Source: CAZUXY01 sp964624235
GTDB taxonomy: Bacteria > Spirochaetota > UBA4802 > UBA5368
Direction: 5' to 3'
DNA length: 35,275 nt
Assembly: GCA_964624235.1 (NCBI GenBank)
Contig: CAZUXY010000050.1
Span: 1 to 35,275, forward strand
Made by a program: the position numbers and the translations under genes. The notes beneath the pieces are model-generated. The model did not search any database. It was not told the origin of the DNA and worked only from the letters and a program-made list of their open reading frames with translations. Below are positions 7,844-15,989 of this stretch, in pieces. Numbering within the stretch: position 1 is the stretch's first letter; every line of letters begins with the position of its first letter.

Positions 7844-8325
7844 AATTACGAAAAAAGTACTTCATCAGTCGGATTTAACCTAGAGAACGGGGGTAAAATA
7901 ATTGTGAATTATCGATATTAATAAAATGAATATTCCCTTAATCCCTTCTTTCTCATGCTGAATATATGGTCCCGTTACGCCGTCTGGAAGTTCATTGAAA
8001 TGCAAGGAAAACGGCCGACACCCGTCACCAACTGTACGTAAAATCCAACGGTAACCGGAATAATCTCTTGACAGAGGGCCGCACCGGGTTTTCCCCTGAT
8101 AGCTCGCCGCCGATTCTTTTTTAAATTGCATGATTGCGGTATTTTTTTAATAATGAACATGATCGGACGGCGCGGTTCTTGCCGTGCCGAAACCGTACCT
8201 GATCGCGGCCGTACCGGTTGTTTCCAGTCATGGAAAAGTGAAAGAACCGGCTTCCCGGCGGTAAAAGGGAGCGGCCCGTACGATCAGATATGATACCCAT
8301 AACGCGGAATGAACCGAGGAAAGTA
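7844..8325. other. intergenic region with no supported gene
   Basis: I see no convincing coding frame on either strand; short frames here lack ribosome sites and family motifs. A TTGACA at 8068-8073 has no good -10 partner. It separates the divergent SpoIIE gene (-) and zinc-finger gene (+) and should hold promoters for both. No remnant of a toxin gene is readable upstream of the zinc-finger gene. Confidence 0.5.
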
Positions 8326-8559
8326 ATGGATTGCGACTGCGGAGGCACCCTCATCGAAGGCAAAAGCTGCTACAATGCCGGCAGCGATAATTTTTACCTG
8401 CTACTGGAAAACCTCCCCGCGTTCCAGTGCACCCGGTGCGGGAAAGTGCTCTTCAAGGACGACACCGTGGAGCGCGTTAAAAAACTGATAAACCGTATCG
8501 AGCGGGAAACATCTGAAATCTCCACCGGGAAAAGTTCGGTCCATAGCTATGATTATTGA
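8326..8559 (+). CDS. YgiT/MqsA-type zinc finger protein
   Basis: A 77-residue protein. The frame is open from an ATG at 8290, but the ATG at 8326 has GAGGA five bases before it and begins directly at the zinc motif. Cys3 and Cys5 pair with Cys35 and Cys38. The stretch LENLPAFQCTRCGKVLFKDDTVERV is split here only to point out its match to the conserved PA-x-x-C-x-x-CGE region of the YgiT-type finger family (MqsA N-terminal domain). The first knuckle is CxC rather than the usual CxxC. In MqsA the finger is fused to a DNA-binding HTH; here only a charged helix follows, so DNA binding is not shown. Family members usually sit next to a toxin (MqsR or DUF4258), but none is present. Confidence 0.75.
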   Translation: MDCDCGGTLIEGKSCYNAGSDNFYLLLENLPAFQCTRCGKVLFKDDTVERVKKLINRIERETSEISTGKSSVHSYDY

Positions 8560-8704
8560 AGATTACGCCTGAACCTGATCCCTTACCGGCTAATACCGGT
8601 GGTGACGGCCGGTTCGATGCGGGGTGCGCGGGGAACGTACCGCGATTTCTCGTTCCCGGTCCAGTCACGAAATACCGTTACTCTTTGAGTACAAGGAGAA
8701 GAAT

Positions 8705-10150
8705 ATGAGACTTCGCTTCGCCCCCAGCCCTACGGGGTACCTGCACATCGGCAACGCCCGCACCGCCCTGTGCAATCACGTGATCGCACGCAAATACGGC
8801 GCCGAGCTGGTATTGCGCATAGAAGACACCGACCTCGAACGCAGCAGCCGGGAATCTGAAAGGTCCATACTGGAAGACCTGAAATGGCTCGGCATTGAAT
8901 GGCACGAGGGGCCCGATATCGGCGGCGACCATGGTCCCTACCGCCAGTCGGAGCGTTTCGATATCTATAACCGGTACACCGAAACTTTGCTGAAGGATAA
9001 AAAGGCCTATTACTGCTACTGCAGTCCTGAAGAGCTGGACGCGATGCGCGATGAGGCGACACGCCTGGGCCGTCCCTATACCTACGACGGGCGGTGCCGA
9101 GACCTCACCGACGCGGAGAAAGAGCGGAAGGCCGCCGAGGGGAGAAAACCGACCGTACGGTTCAGGGTGCCGGAGGGGGAATCCATCACGGTGAACGACC
9201 TGATAAAGGGGAAGGTATTCTTCGAGAGCGAGAACATCGGCGGCGATTTCATAATCGTGCGCTCCGACGGCACCCCCGTATACAACTATATCGTCATCAT
9301 CGACGACACCCTTATGGGCATTACCCATGTGATCCGCGGCGAGGACCACCTCCCAAACACGCCCAAACAGATACTGATCGCCCGGGCGCTGGGCCTCCCG
9401 GTTCCCGAATACGCCCACCTCGCGCTGGTGCTGGGGCCCGACCGCGCGAAGCTCAGCAAGCGGCACGGCATGACCTCGGTGGAGATGTACCGTCGCGAGG
9501 GGTATCTACCCGAGGCCCTGGTGAACTACCTTTCCCTGCTGGGATGGGCGTCCGACACCGGCGAAGAGATACTCTCCATGGAGCAGATCGCCGGCCAGAT
9601 AGAGATCGGCGATTTCGGAAAAAGCGCCGCGGTGTTCGACTTCCAGAAGCTGAAATGGATGAACGGCCACTACATCAGAAACCACACTACGGACATGCTT
9701 ACCGATCTTTTTATCCCCTACCTCAGTGCGGAGGGGTACGATCCCGGGTCCCTGGACAGGAACTGGCTTGAAAAGGTGGTCGACCTGGTGAAAGGGAACT
9801 GTGAAACACTGGCCGGCATCACTAAACCCATTTCCATGTTTTTAAAAGACGTTCCCGACCCCGATGATGAAGCCGACGCCGTGCTGAAAGAGGAGGATTC
9901 ACGGAAACTCATAACCGGCGCCCGGGACATCATCACCGAAGGGCTGGACGAACACGGTTTTGCCGCGGAGCTGGTACGCAGGCTGAAAGAAAAAACCGGT
10001 CTTAAAGGAAAAAAGCTGTTCTTTCCCCTGAGGGCCATGCTGACCGGAAGCCTGCAGGGGCCCGAACTGGACCAGGCCCTGCCCCTGATCGGTTTCGAGA
10101 AATGCCGCAAAAGGATCGAATACTGTCATGTACGGTATGCCGGCTCCTGA
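8705..10150 (+). CDS. gltX: glutamyl-tRNA synthetase
   Basis: A 481-residue class I aminoacyl-tRNA synthetase that charges tRNA-Glu in the cytoplasm. The ATP-binding HIGH motif appears as HIGN in FAPSPTGYLHIGNART near residue 15. The second motif, KLSKRHG, is near residue 250. The GluRS-specific RIEDTDLERS follows the first motif, and a CYCSPEEL segment sits in the insertion domain. The length is normal. The start is the ATG at 8705, with AAGGAG eight bases upstream; the frame extends upstream without similarity. It leads an apparent operon with the exported protein and the transglutaminase (48- and 12-base gaps). Whether it also charges tRNA-Gln cannot be read here. Confidence 0.97.
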   Translation: MRLRFAPSPTGYLHIGNARTALCNHVIARKYGAELVLRIEDTDLERSSRESERSILEDLKWLGIEWHEGPDIGGDHGPYRQSERFDIYNRYTETLLKDKKAYYCYCSPEELDAMRDEATRLGRPYTYDGRCRDLTDAEKERKAAEGRKPTVRFRVPEGESITVNDLIKGKVFFESENIGGDFIIVRSDGTPVYNYIVIIDDTLMGITHVIRGEDHLPNTPKQILIARALGLPVPEYAHLALVLGPDRAKLSKRHGMTSVEMYRREGYLPEALVNYLSLLGWASDTGEEILSMEQIAGQIEIGDFGKSAAVFDFQKLKWMNGHYIRNHTTDMLTDLFIPYLSAEGYDPGSLDRNWLEKVVDLVKGNCETLAGITKPISMFLKDVPDPDDEADAVLKEEDSRKLITGARDIITEGLDEHGFAAELVRRLKEKTGLKGKKLFFPLRAMLTGSLQGPELDQALPLIGFEKCRKRIEYCHVRYAGS

Positions 10151-10198
10151 CGTAAAAGATGAAGACACGATCACGAGAGACTGGGAGGTAATCGTCCG

Positions 10199-10912
10199 AT
10201 GAACCACGGCGGAATTATCACGAAATGTGTTTTTTTTCTTTTAACGGTTTTTCCCGCGCTCGTGAGTACCCACGCATGCAGCAAGACCCCGCACGCCATC
10301 CCCTTGGGCACCTGGAAATACGATCTTCTGGTAAACGGAACGCCGGTGGGGGCCGCGGTGCTTTCCAACATCAAGAGTGAGGGCCGATACATCCTCACCT
10401 CGGAACTCACCATGGGCGCCGGGAGCACGGTGAATATATCGAAACAGGTGGTGACCGAGACACTGGATTTCAAGCCGGTCAAACTTGAATCAAGAAACAG
10501 GATCGTCAACGGCGCCAAAGAACAGGTCATCGAGACGGTGGCGCTGTTCCGCGGCCGCGAAGTGGAAATCAAGATGGGAGGGCATACCTCGGTCATCAAG
10601 GTTGACCGCGATTTCATGCTTGACGGCAACTATTTTATCTTCCGGCTCATGGAAAAGCGTTTCAAAGAGGGCACCGAGATAAAGGGATATATTTACGACC
10701 CCACCATAGAACTGGAAAGCCCTATCGCCGTGACGACCAGAGTAGTCGGGTGGGAAACCGTCGATGTCGCGGGGAAAAAAAGGAAGCTCTTGCATATAGT
10801 TCAGACGCTGGAACAGATAAAAAGCGCCGATTCGTACCTCGATGAAGACGGCGTACTGGTGAAAGCCCTGATCCAGATGCTGAACCTTAATATAGAACTT
10901 GTGAAGCAGTAA
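10199..10912 (+). CDS. exported protein of unknown function, partner of the transglutaminase gene
   Basis: A 237-residue protein with GGGAGG ahead of the ATG. Residues 1-27 form a signal peptide. It ends at VSTHAC, which could be a relaxed lipobox (lipidation at Cys27) or a signal peptidase I cut. The mature part is a run of beta strands beginning LGTWKYDLLVNGTPVGAAVL. This resembles the DUF3108-type fold, in which a periplasmic beta sheet protein opens with a similar phrase; that match is by eye. The gene is 12 bases upstream of an exported transglutaminase-like protein, a pairing that suggests a joint periplasmic role. It is cotranscribed with gltX judging by spacing. Confidence 0.65.
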   Translation: MNHGGIITKCVFFLLTVFPALVSTHACSKTPHAIPLGTWKYDLLVNGTPVGAAVLSNIKSEGRYILTSELTMGAGSTVNISKQVVTETLDFKPVKLESRNRIVNGAKEQVIETVALFRGREVEIKMGGHTSVIKVDRDFMLDGNYFIFRLMEKRFKEGTEIKGYIYDPTIELESPIAVTTRVVGWETVDVAGKKRKLLHIVQTLEQIKSADSYLDEDGVLVKALIQMLNLNIELVKQ

Positions 10913-10924
10913 CAGCGGGATACA

Positions 10925-11797
10925 ATGAACAGGCATTGCGGGAAAGTATCTTTATCAACGGCTGCCGGTATCGTCCTTCTTTTAATGACGGTCATCCTCG
11001 TCGCCGGGCTCAATCCGTCACACTATTCCGTCCCCTGCAGGGGAAACTGCGGACGTATAACCACCGCGGAATATGCGGAGTTCCGGATTTCGTCTGCGGA
11101 TCCCTCATTCGAACTTCCCGAAACATCGAACCAGCATGTCATCAGCAATAAAAAGAATAAAGAGAAATCCGTGGTGCTGCTGAGGTGCGGAGACTTCCTC
11201 CGCCCAGGCCCTCCCGGCCGGGACCTGACGGTGAATACACGTTTTCTCAACCTGGACGCGAAGGAGATCAGGGACGCCGCGCGCGGGATTTCACGGTCGG
11301 ATAATCCGGTAGCGGCGGTAAAGAACTTCGTGTACCGCCACATAACCCGTAAAACCGTGGGAATCCCCCTGCTCCCCGCGCTGTATATCTATACCAACAG
11401 GGCCGGCGATTGTACCGAACACTCGGTGCTTACGGTCGCCCTGCTCCGCGCCATGGGGATTCCCGCCAGGGCGGTAGTGGGGATGGTCTATGCGGAAGCA
11501 TACGAGGGAATGAAGAATGTGTTCATCTATCACATGTGGGTAGAGGCCTTTTACCGGGACCGCTGGGTCCTGGCGGATTCAACACTCCCCGGCGACGGGC
11601 AGACCGCGCGTTATATCGCCTTCACGTATCACAGCCTGAAAACAGAAGCGCCGCTGTCGTACCTGAAGGCGCTGTCATCGATCAAAAACCTGTCGGTGGA
11701 ATACCTGGGGGCGGGGAAAACCCCGTTAACAAAACCCAACGCCGACCGGCACCGTATCATTACCCCTTGCCGAGTATTCTTCCCGCGATCCTTTTGA
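10925..11797 (+). CDS. exported transglutaminase-like cysteine protease superfamily protein
   Basis: A 290-residue protein with an N-terminal hydrophobic segment (residues ~8-29) acting as signal or anchor, followed by ~80 residues of unknown fold. The transglutaminase core is at ~125-225. The catalytic triad is visible: Cys163 in GDCTEHSVL, His203 in YHMWVEAF and Asp218 in LADSTLPG. The spacing and the ALLRAMGIPARAVVG phrase are typical of the bacterial family, whose members are proteases, amidases or crosslinkers. The substrate is unknown; a cell-envelope protein or peptidoglycan is plausible given the exported partner gene. The last 38 bases overlap the end of murJ on the other strand. Confidence 0.85.
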   Translation: MNRHCGKVSLSTAAGIVLLLMTVILVAGLNPSHYSVPCRGNCGRITTAEYAEFRISSADPSFELPETSNQHVISNKKNKEKSVVLLRCGDFLRPGPPGRDLTVNTRFLNLDAKEIRDAARGISRSDNPVAAVKNFVYRHITRKTVGIPLLPALYIYTNRAGDCTEHSVLTVALLRAMGIPARAVVGMVYAEAYEGMKNVFIYHMWVEAFYRDRWVLADSTLPGDGQTARYIAFTYHSLKTEAPLSYLKALSSIKNLSVEYLGAGKTPLTKPNADRHRIITPCRVFFPRSF

Positions 11798-13322
11798 TGA
11801 CACCAGCCTCCTCTACCCCGGCAAGCATGCATACCGCCAGATAAATGCCGCTTCCCGCCCCCACGATTACGCAGAGAAAGAAAAACCGCCTCGTGAATGA
11901 ATCCCCAAACCAGTCCACGAAACCCGCGATATACATAACCGCGAGGGACATGACCAGCGCGGAAAACAGCATTTTTAAGACCGGACCCATCGCCCTTCTT
12001 CCGGCTTCCCCTCCGATCTTTCTTCTCAAAACCAGGTAGAGTACCCCTATCTGCACCGCCGCCGCGATCGAATTCGCGAGGGAAAGCCCGGCATGCTTCA
12101 GCGCGGTCCGCATGAGCAGGTATCCGAGGCCGATGTTCAACACAAAAGAGAGCGCCGAACTCATTACCGGCGTCCTGGTATCTTTCAACGAGTAAAAAGT
12201 GGGAGTGCTGATCCTCAACACGGCGATGGGGATTATACCCATGCTGGAGAACAGCAGCGCGCGATAGGTCAAACGTGCATGTTCCGAGGTGAAGGCGCCC
12301 CTTACAAACAGCACCGAAATCACGGGAAGCCCCACGACGATAAGAGCCGCGGCGGCGGGTATCGCCAGGAACAGCGCCGCCTGCACTGACTTACGGTACA
12401 GTTCCCTCAGTTTCTGATAGTCATCCATGGCGGTGACCCTGGACATTTCGGGAAGGATTACGTTCCCGATGGAGACTATGAATACTCCCAGCACCAGTTC
12501 CGTCAACCGGTCGGAGTAGTAAAGATACGAAATGCTGCCCGGGGGCAGCATGGAAGCCAGTACGGTGCTCATGAAAATGTTTATCTGGTATATCGCGATG
12601 CCGAACAGCGCGGGCGTGATCAGCCTGAAGATGCGGCGGATGCCGGGATGGTTCAGGTCGAAAGATATTTTCATTTTAAACCCGGATTTCACCATGTAGG
12701 GCGCCTGCAGCACCGCCTGCATCACTCCCCCGATAATTACCCCGACCGCCAGCCCGTACAGCGGTTCATCGAAAATGTTCCTTAAGCATACCGCCCCGAA
12801 GATAAAACCCACGTTCAGCAGAACCGGCGAAAAGGAGGGTGCGAAAAAATACCCGTGGGAATTCAGCACTCCCATGGCGAAAGCGACTATCCCCACGAAA
12901 AACAGGTAGGGGAACATGATGCGGTTGAGGTCGATGGTCAATCCGATGACCGATTCATCGCTGAACCCGTAGGCGAACACCCGCACTATTTCAGGGGAAA
13001 AAATCACCCCCAGGGCCACAAGCACCGACAATACCAGCAGCAGCAGGGTAAAGGTCTTCTGGGCGAGGGCAAGCGCCTCTTCGTCGCTTTTTTTCACCAG
13101 GTATTCGGTATACACGGGTATAAACGAGATGGTAAGGGCCCCTTCCGCCACCAGCCGCCGCAGCAGGTTCGGAATGCGAAAAGCGACGAAGAAGCCGTCC
13201 AGGGACGCCGAGGCGCCGAAGTAATTCGCCACGATCATATCGCGGATAAATCCAAGCACGCGGCTCGCCAGGGTGGAGGCCGCAACTACTCCCGTGGACC
13301 GGATGAGCGAGCTCTTTGCCAT
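11760..13322 (-). CDS. murJ: lipid II flippase MurJ
   Basis: A 520-residue inner-membrane protein of the MOP superfamily that moves the peptidoglycan precursor lipid II to the outer face. Recognised by the N-terminal region (STGVVAASTLASRVLGFIRD, then NYFGASASLDGFFVAFRIPN and LLRRLVAEGALTISFIPVY), which carries the conserved arginines of the central cavity. About 14 hydrophobic segments follow. The length is normal. The frame extends to a TTG at 13358, but similarity begins at MAKSS, so the ATG at 13322 is preferred; its ribosome site is weak. The gene is transcribed alone. Its 3' end overlaps the transglutaminase gene by 38 bases, with no visible terminator between them. Confidence 0.95.
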   Translation of the reverse strand: MAKSSLIRSTGVVAASTLASRVLGFIRDMIVANYFGASASLDGFFVAFRIPNLLRRLVAEGALTISFIPVYTEYLVKKSDEEALALAQKTFTLLLLVLSVLVALGVIFSPEIVRVFAYGFSDESVIGLTIDLNRIMFPYLFFVGIVAFAMGVLNSHGYFFAPSFSPVLLNVGFIFGAVCLRNIFDEPLYGLAVGVIIGGVMQAVLQAPYMVKSGFKMKISFDLNHPGIRRIFRLITPALFGIAIYQINIFMSTVLASMLPPGSISYLYYSDRLTELVLGVFIVSIGNVILPEMSRVTAMDDYQKLRELYRKSVQAALFLAIPAAAALIVVGLPVISVLFVRGAFTSEHARLTYRALLFSSMGIIPIAVLRISTPTFYSLKDTRTPVMSSALSFVLNIGLGYLLMRTALKHAGLSLANSIAAAVQIGVLYLVLRRKIGGEAGRRAMGPVLKMLFSALVMSLAVMYIAGFVDWFGDSFTRRFFFLCVIVGAGSGIYLAVCMLAGVEEAGVIKRIAGRILGKG

Positions 13323-13606
13323 GAAGCTTTCATTAGGAGCGTTACCGCTATTAGTCAAATGTTATTTGTTTAATCATGAGGTATTTTACCCTTACGACAA
13401 CCGGCGGGTTCCCCAGAACGTCAGAACCTCAGGTGTAGGTACCGATAGTCATGGCGACCGACCGGCAGGGCGTTAAAATCTTGACAAAACAGGCTTTCAA
13501 ACACCAGACTAACCGGGGCCGTACCCGCCCCTGCATGATACCACAATGCTGTTGCGGCCCAATTGCGGCCATAGAAAAGTTTCCGGTAAGAGGTTTCACA
13601 ATAACC

Positions 13607-15121
13607 GTGCTGAAAAAAATCACCGCTGTTAAGAGAACCACTGTTGCGGCCGCGGCGACGATCTTCATTATGCTGCTTCATTCCACCCTGTATGCGGGCT
13701 ATTTCGAACAGGGGAGCCGGTATTTTGTTTTCAAAAAATACGACAAAGCGCGCGAGATGTTCCTCAAGGCAGTGGAAACAGGCGATGACGGCAATTCCTA
13801 TTATTTTCTCGGTGAAATCGAAAAAAACGAAAAAAATTACGACAAGGCACTCGAGTATTATAAAAACGCCGTTTCACACAGAATCCAGGTCAAGTATCTC
13901 AAACTGGCCTACTGGAATATAATCATACTGGCCGAACGGAAGAGTGATTATGACGCCATGGTCAAGGGCTGCCGGGATCTCTGGGACCGGCTGAAAGACC
14001 ACGGCGCCAAAACAAAAGTGGAGTCACTGATCAATAAACTGTTATGGACCGAAAACGAAGAGGCAAAGGAAAAGTATAAAAACGCGCTCAAGCTGAGAAA
14101 TGAGGGAAAAACCGAAGACGCCGCGTCAGAGTTCAGGGCCGCCCTCAACAGCGATTCAGGATTTCTCGCCCCGAAGTTCGAACTGGGTTTACTGGAGTTG
14201 AAAAAGGAAAACCATGCCGGCGCCCTGCGCTATTTCACCGAGGTCGCCGATAAAATACCCTTCTACGGGGAGGTGCACCTGCTGCTCGGAGATATCCATC
14301 TGAGGAGGGGCAGTTACCGGGACGCCCGACAGCATTTCGACAGGGCCCTGGATCTGGGCTTCCTGGACAATGCGACAAAATCGACCATATACCTGAAAAG
14401 CGCCACGTGCAGTTACAACATGCGGGACTACGAAAGGGCCAGAGAGGACATCTATAAGATCCATTCCGGGCGGCAGACCTCGCTCGAGGTACTTCTTCTT
14501 TCCTCGGCTATCAGCATTAAGAAGGAGAATTACCAGGAAGCCCTGAAGACCCTTGAGAGAGCGGCGGCCGTTGATCCAAACAACACCGAAATACCCTATC
14601 AGATAGGAAGTATCCATTACCGGATGGGTAACCCATCTTACATATCCCAGTTTGACCGGCTTTACGAGATGACGGCGGCATCGGAAGATGAAATACCTGC
14701 CAAATACTACAAGGCTTTCTCGCTGCTGGCAAAGGCGCTTTACGGGAAAGAGCTCTACAGCCGTACTGAAAAAATCATCAGAAAGCTGCCCGACAGCGCT
14801 AAAGACCGGGAACTCAGACTGATACTGGCCCAAAGCCTTTACCGCCAGGACAAACTTACCGACGCGATAACGCACTTTGAGGCGCTGAACCTTACGGATA
14901 ATGAAGACCGGTTCATGCTCTGCAGAATGTACGCCCGTACGGGAAATAAAGGAAAGGCCAGGGAAATACTGTTACGCCTTTACATATACGATACCTACAG
15001 AAAAAAAGCACATGCCGACCCAGTGTTGAAACCGCTGGCCGACGCGATTGACGCGGAGAAAGAAAAGGAAAAAGAGGCCGAGCGGATTAAAAAAACCGAA
15101 AATGTCGAAAAAAAACCTTAA
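13607..15121 (+). CDS. exported tetratricopeptide-repeat protein
   Basis: The start is taken as GTG at 13607 because a signal peptide (LKKITAVKRTT, hydrophobic core, cut after LYA) begins there. The frame is open to 13451, but that part has no protein character. The 504-residue product has ~10 helical repeat units with the TPR pattern, for example YFVFKKYDKAREMFLKAVE, YYFLGEIEKNEKNYDKALEYY, LLLGDIHLRRGSYRDARQHF and QIGSIHYRMGNPSYISQF. It ends in a Lys/Glu-rich charged tail. TPR proteins are protein-binding scaffolds; the partner is unknown. The stop overlaps the next gene (a membrane protein) by 20 bases and an ABC ATPase follows, so all three are likely one operon and may form one envelope complex. 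Confidence 0.8.
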   Translation: MLKKITAVKRTTVAAAATIFIMLLHSTLYAGYFEQGSRYFVFKKYDKAREMFLKAVETGDDGNSYYFLGEIEKNEKNYDKALEYYKNAVSHRIQVKYLKLAYWNIIILAERKSDYDAMVKGCRDLWDRLKDHGAKTKVESLINKLLWTENEEAKEKYKNALKLRNEGKTEDAASEFRAALNSDSGFLAPKFELGLLELKKENHAGALRYFTEVADKIPFYGEVHLLLGDIHLRRGSYRDARQHFDRALDLGFLDNATKSTIYLKSATCSYNMRDYERAREDIYKIHSGRQTSLEVLLLSSAISIKKENYQEALKTLERAAAVDPNNTEIPYQIGSIHYRMGNPSYISQFDRLYEMTAASEDEIPAKYYKAFSLLAKALYGKELYSRTEKIIRKLPDSAKDRELRLILAQSLYRQDKLTDAITHFEALNLTDNEDRFMLCRMYARTGNKGKAREILLRLYIYDTYRKKAHADPVLKPLADAIDAEKEKEKEAERIKKTENVEKKP

Positions 15122-15989
15122 CCCGCGCACGGTTATTGAAACCGTATCCCTGCTGCTGCTGGGCGCCGCTGTTACACTGATTAACGCAGTATCCGGAACG
15201 TCCGCCGTTCCCGCAGTGCTTACCTACATGGCCGGTTCGGCATTCTATGTTCTTTACGCGGTCACCTCATACATTGATGAGTCACGATATTACGATCATC
15301 TGCAATCCGGCAAGTTGGCCGCCCTGACCATGGCGGCCCTGATAATCTCAGCTTTCAGATCTGACAGCACACTGCTTGTAATGTCTCTGGTTCTGCCCGC
15401 CGCCTTTGCCGCAGAAGCGTTTCTGCACCTGATGCTCAGGGCGGAAAAGAGGGAACTGTTTATTTACGGTTTCTTTTTCAACCTTATTCTGGTGACGGCC
15501 GTGCTCTGTTACCGGAAGATGGGTTCTTTCATGGATATGGAATGGTTACGGGCGGCGATATACGGAATCGTCCCGTCTGCCCTGCCGGGATATCCCGTCA
15601 CTGTCGCGGCCCTCTGCGCAGGCCTGGCGGGCACGGCAATGGTCACGCTCTTTCTGCCCGAGATCGCCTGCCTTTCCCAAGGAAAAGTTTTTTTTCAGCA
15701 CTTTGAAAAATGGCGGTGTATTGTTCTGGCGATACGGGCCGCCGCGTTAAGCGCAGTGTTCCTGTTCCAAGGCTGGCTGGGCGGATTCGCGCTTTTCAGA
15801 CAGAATCCCCGTTGTCCCAACAGCGCGCTGTCCGTATACAGAACACTCCTCTTTTCCCTTACGGTAACCCAGTCCCTCTTGCTGCTTACCCGGTGGACCG
15901 GTCCCATTCAGACCGCCTTCGCGGTGATCGCGCTTTCAGCCGGGTTTTCACTGCTTCGAAGAACGAAACCTGGAGGACCCTATGGTTGA
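15102..15989 (+). CDS. polytopic membrane protein, probable divergent ABC permease
   Basis: A 295-residue protein from the ATG at 15102, inside the end of the TPR gene. Roughly eight hydrophobic segments are visible. No family is certain. The C-terminal half has the layout of FecCD/BtuC-type permeases: a short cytoplasmic loop (PEIACLSQGKVFFQHFEKWR) in the place of the LGxxxAxxLG coupling region. After a helix comes QGWLGGFALFRQNPR, which sits where FecCD proteins have GPIGFVGLxxPHxxR. The key residues are mostly not conserved. The next gene, overlapping by 8 bases, is a FecE/BtuD-like ABC ATPase, which supports a permease origin. ABC-3 (zinc) permease ancestry is an alternative. Confidence 0.55.
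   Translation: MSKKNLNPRTVIETVSLLLLGAAVTLINAVSGTSAVPAVLTYMAGSAFYVLYAVTSYIDESRYYDHLQSGKLAALTMAALIISAFRSDSTLLVMSLVLPAAFAAEAFLHLMLRAEKRELFIYGFFFNLILVTAVLCYRKMGSFMDMEWLRAAIYGIVPSALPGYPVTVAALCAGLAGTAMVTLFLPEIACLSQGKVFFQHFEKWRCIVLAIRAAALSAVFLFQGWLGGFALFRQNPRCPNSALSVYRTLLFSLTVTQSLLLLTRWTGPIQTAFAVIALSAGFSLLRRTKPGGPYG

Noticed and set aside
8068..8073. TTGACA as a promoter for the zinc-finger gene
   Set aside because: At 16-18 bases downstream the sequence is GC-rich and has no -10 box.
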